A DNA stretch of 6,503 bases from Bacteroides sp. CAG:1060 (GTDB lineage Bacteria > Bacteroidota > Bacteroidia > Bacteroidales > UBA932). How positions within the stretch are numbered: the stretch's first letter is position 1; every line of letters starts with the position of its first letter. The position numbers and the translations under genes were made by a program. The notes under the pieces were generated by a model. That model had not been told where the DNA came from, did no database searches, and saw only the letters and a program-made list of their open reading frames with translations. Below are positions 4,992 to 6,503 of this stretch, one piece after another. The stretch is from the NCBI GenBank assembly GCA_000432655.1, contig HF986319.1, positions 31,304 through 37,806 on the forward strand. Direction: 5' to 3'.

Positions 4992-6503
4992 GTTGAATTT
5001 TAAAATATCCGATCAGAACAAGATATTGCTTCTGAGTTTTATAGTCGGCGTGCTCTCTGGGTGCGCCGCTGTCATTCTTGATTTCGCTATAGAACTCATA
5101 AGTTATGTTCTTAATGGCAACATCTGGGGCTCACTGGACTACGAGTTCAGTTTTCTTGTCCTGCCGGGTGTGGGAATGCTTGTCTCCCTGCTTCTGCTGA
5201 AATTTGTCGTGAAGGACAATATCGGACATGGAGTGACAAAGGTTCTTCTGGCCATATCAAGGAACGAGTCCAAGATCAAGCCCCACAATATGTGGTCGTC
5301 TGTGCTGACTTCCAGTTTTACCATAGGTTTCGGTGGTTCCGTCGGAGCTGAGGCGCCTATAGTATATACCGGTGCGGCCATAGGTTCCAACATAGGCCGG
5401 GTGTGCAAGCTTTCCTACCGGAACATTACCTTGCTGCTCGGATGCGGTGCTGCAGGTGCTGTGGCCGGGATATTCAAGGCCCCGTTGGCAGGTGTGCTCT
5501 TCACAATGGAAATATTGCTTTTCAACGTTTCCATGAAGACCATGCTTCCACTGCTGATTTCTACCATTTCTGCCACGGTGATAGCATATATCTTCAGGGG
5601 CCAGACCCCTGTTTTCGCCTGCAACCTTACACCCTTCTCGATGCCGAACATCCCGTTCTATATCGGGCTTGGAGCGGCTGCCGGCCTGTTTTCCCTGTAT
5701 TTTACCAACGGAACGCTGTGGTTGGAGGACAAACTCGGGAAATTCAAAAACCCTTATGTGAAATGGGGAGTGTGCGCTGTAGGATTGGGACTTCTCATAT
5801 TCCTTTTGCCGCCACTTTACGGGCAGGGGTATGATTCCCTTCACAGTCTTTTGAACGGGCATGAAATAGTCCTTGAGCGCAAGACCATGCTTTCATTCAT
5901 GATGAATTACAAGTGGGGTATTCCGATATTCTTCACCCTGATTCTCTTCTTGAAGATAGTGGCGATGACCCTTACAAACTCCGGAGGAGGAGTGGGAGGA
6001 ACATTTGGTCCTACGCTGTTCTCCGGTGCCATACTGGGATTCATCGTGGCGAGATGTTTCAATCTTGTGGGATTCAGTGTCCCGGAGCAGAACTTCGTCC
6101 TGGTGGGAATGGCTGCCTTGATGGCTGGAGTGATGCAGGCCCCGATGACCGCGATCTTCTTGATTGCGGAGATATCAGGTGGATATGAACTGTTGATTCC
6201 GCTGATTCTTACATCGACGGTGTCGTTCGGGACTGTGCGTATTTTTGAGAAATATTCCATATATACCAAGCGTATCGCCCAAAGCGGAGACCTGCTGACC
6301 CATGACAACGATCAGGCCGTGCTGACACTGCTTCAGACCAAGGACCTTATCAGGGACAAATATCCACGAGTGCAGATAGATGCCACACTGCGTGATGTTG
6401 TGGGCATAATATCCGATTCGGAAGCAGCTGTGCTGGCGGTTATAGATTCGAATGGAAGATTTCAGGGGATGGTGGATGTGGCCGCCGCCCGCAAATATCT
6501 GTT
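4963..6503 (+). CDS. CLC-family anion channel/transporter with C-terminal CBS domain (3' end outside window)
   Basis: This inner-membrane protein should move chloride or related anions, as a channel or in exchange for protons. The frame is open to the window edge, giving about 513 residues; perhaps 80 more, with the second CBS domain, are missing. Numbering from ATG 4963, the landmarks are the central-serine-site loop 'GHGV' with His89, the gating-glutamate motif 'GSVGAEAP' with Glu130, 'FKAPLAGVLFTMEILL' with Glu183-Ile184, 'GGGVGGTFGP' at 341-350, and the probable anion-site tyrosine Tyr434 in 'SIYTKR'. Multiple hydrophobic helices lie between. A CBS domain starts near residue 467 ('DATLRDVVGIISDSEAAVLAVID'). 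The loop motif differs from those of CLC-F fluoride exporters. Starts at ATG 4963 or 4966 give an N-terminus of the usual length; GTG 4984 or TTG 4993 are alternatives, and no later in-frame ATG occurs before the pore region. It overlaps the preceding gene by 8-29 nt for all choices but TTG 4993. Confidence 0.9.
   Translation, partial: MMILRIPVNRLNFKISDQNKILLLSFIVGVLSGCAAVILDFAIELISYVLNGNIWGSLDYEFSFLVLPGVGMLVSLLLLKFVVKDNIGHGVTKVLLAISRNESKIKPHNMWSSVLTSSFTIGFGGSVGAEAPIVYTGAAIGSNIGRVCKLSYRNITLLLGCGAAGAVAGIFKAPLAGVLFTMEILLFNVSMKTMLPLLISTISATVIAYIFRGQTPVFACNLTPFSMPNIPFYIGLGAAAGLFSLYFTNGTLWLEDKLGKFKNPYVKWGVCAVGLGLLIFLLPPLYGQGYDSLHSLLNGHEIVLERKTMLSFMMNYKWGIPIFFTLILFLKIVAMTLTNSGGGVGGTFGPTLFSGAILGFIVARCFNLVGFSVPEQNFVLVGMAALMAGVMQAPMTAIFLIAEISGGYELLIPLILTSTVSFGTVRIFEKYSIYTKRIAQSGDLLTHDNDQAVLTLLQTKDLIRDKYPRVQIDATLRDVVGIISDSEAAVLAVIDSNGRFQGMVDVAAARKYL

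Noticed and set aside
5257..5862. Overlapping open frames on both strands (5257-5862 minus, 5403-5834 plus) inside the clc region
   Set aside because: The CLC frame, which is open through this region to the window edge, contains every expected CLC motif. The others are shadows without recognisable features.
1..6503. Possible defence system, mobile element or other novel multi-gene system
   Set aside because: Every gene but one belongs to a familiar housekeeping or transport family. No terminal repeats, integrase, transposase, toxin-antitoxin pair or repeat array is visible, and composition is even.

Overview
The window reads as chromosomal housekeeping DNA from a member of the Bacteroidota, most likely order Bacteroidales. 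Three things point there. The primary sigma factor is of the short type, about 286 residues without region 1.1, that is typical of this phylum. Starts lack Shine-Dalgarno sequences, and one gene has an A-rich leader instead. One intergenic gap carries a TTTG / nnnnTTTG promoter-like pair of the Bacteroidota type. Family or genus cannot be fixed from the sequence. Base composition and codon use look even throughout. I see no mobile element, tRNA, rRNA, CRISPR array or sign of recent transfer.

All genes lie on the + strand. Positions 1-213 hold the 3' end of an HtrA/DegQ-type periplasmic serine protease (its last PDZ region), followed by a hairpin terminator (238-266). Next come rpoD (294-1154), argS (1154-2884) and a YgiQ-family radical SAM gene (about 2856-4586). 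These three are packed with overlaps of 1 nt and about 29 nt and were probably transcribed together. A 30-nt gap (4587-4616), with a likely promoter reaching back into the end of ygiQ, leads to a small gene for an acidic-tailed conserved protein of unknown function (4617-4991). A CLC-type anion channel/transporter with a C-terminal CBS domain (about 4963-6503) overlaps its end and runs off the window.

The genes do not form one pathway. The first block couples transcription (RpoD) with translation (ArgS) and an uncharacterised radical SAM enzyme, as in a growth-linked housekeeping operon. The second block pairs a small cytosolic protein with an anion transporter. No gene-free stretch exceeds 80 nt. 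I found no convincing novel system. The points most worth a second look are the CLC protein's non-canonical residues (no internal proton glutamate, His at the central serine site), the forced non-ATG start of ygiQ, and the clc start codons embedded in an Asp-codon run of the preceding gene.
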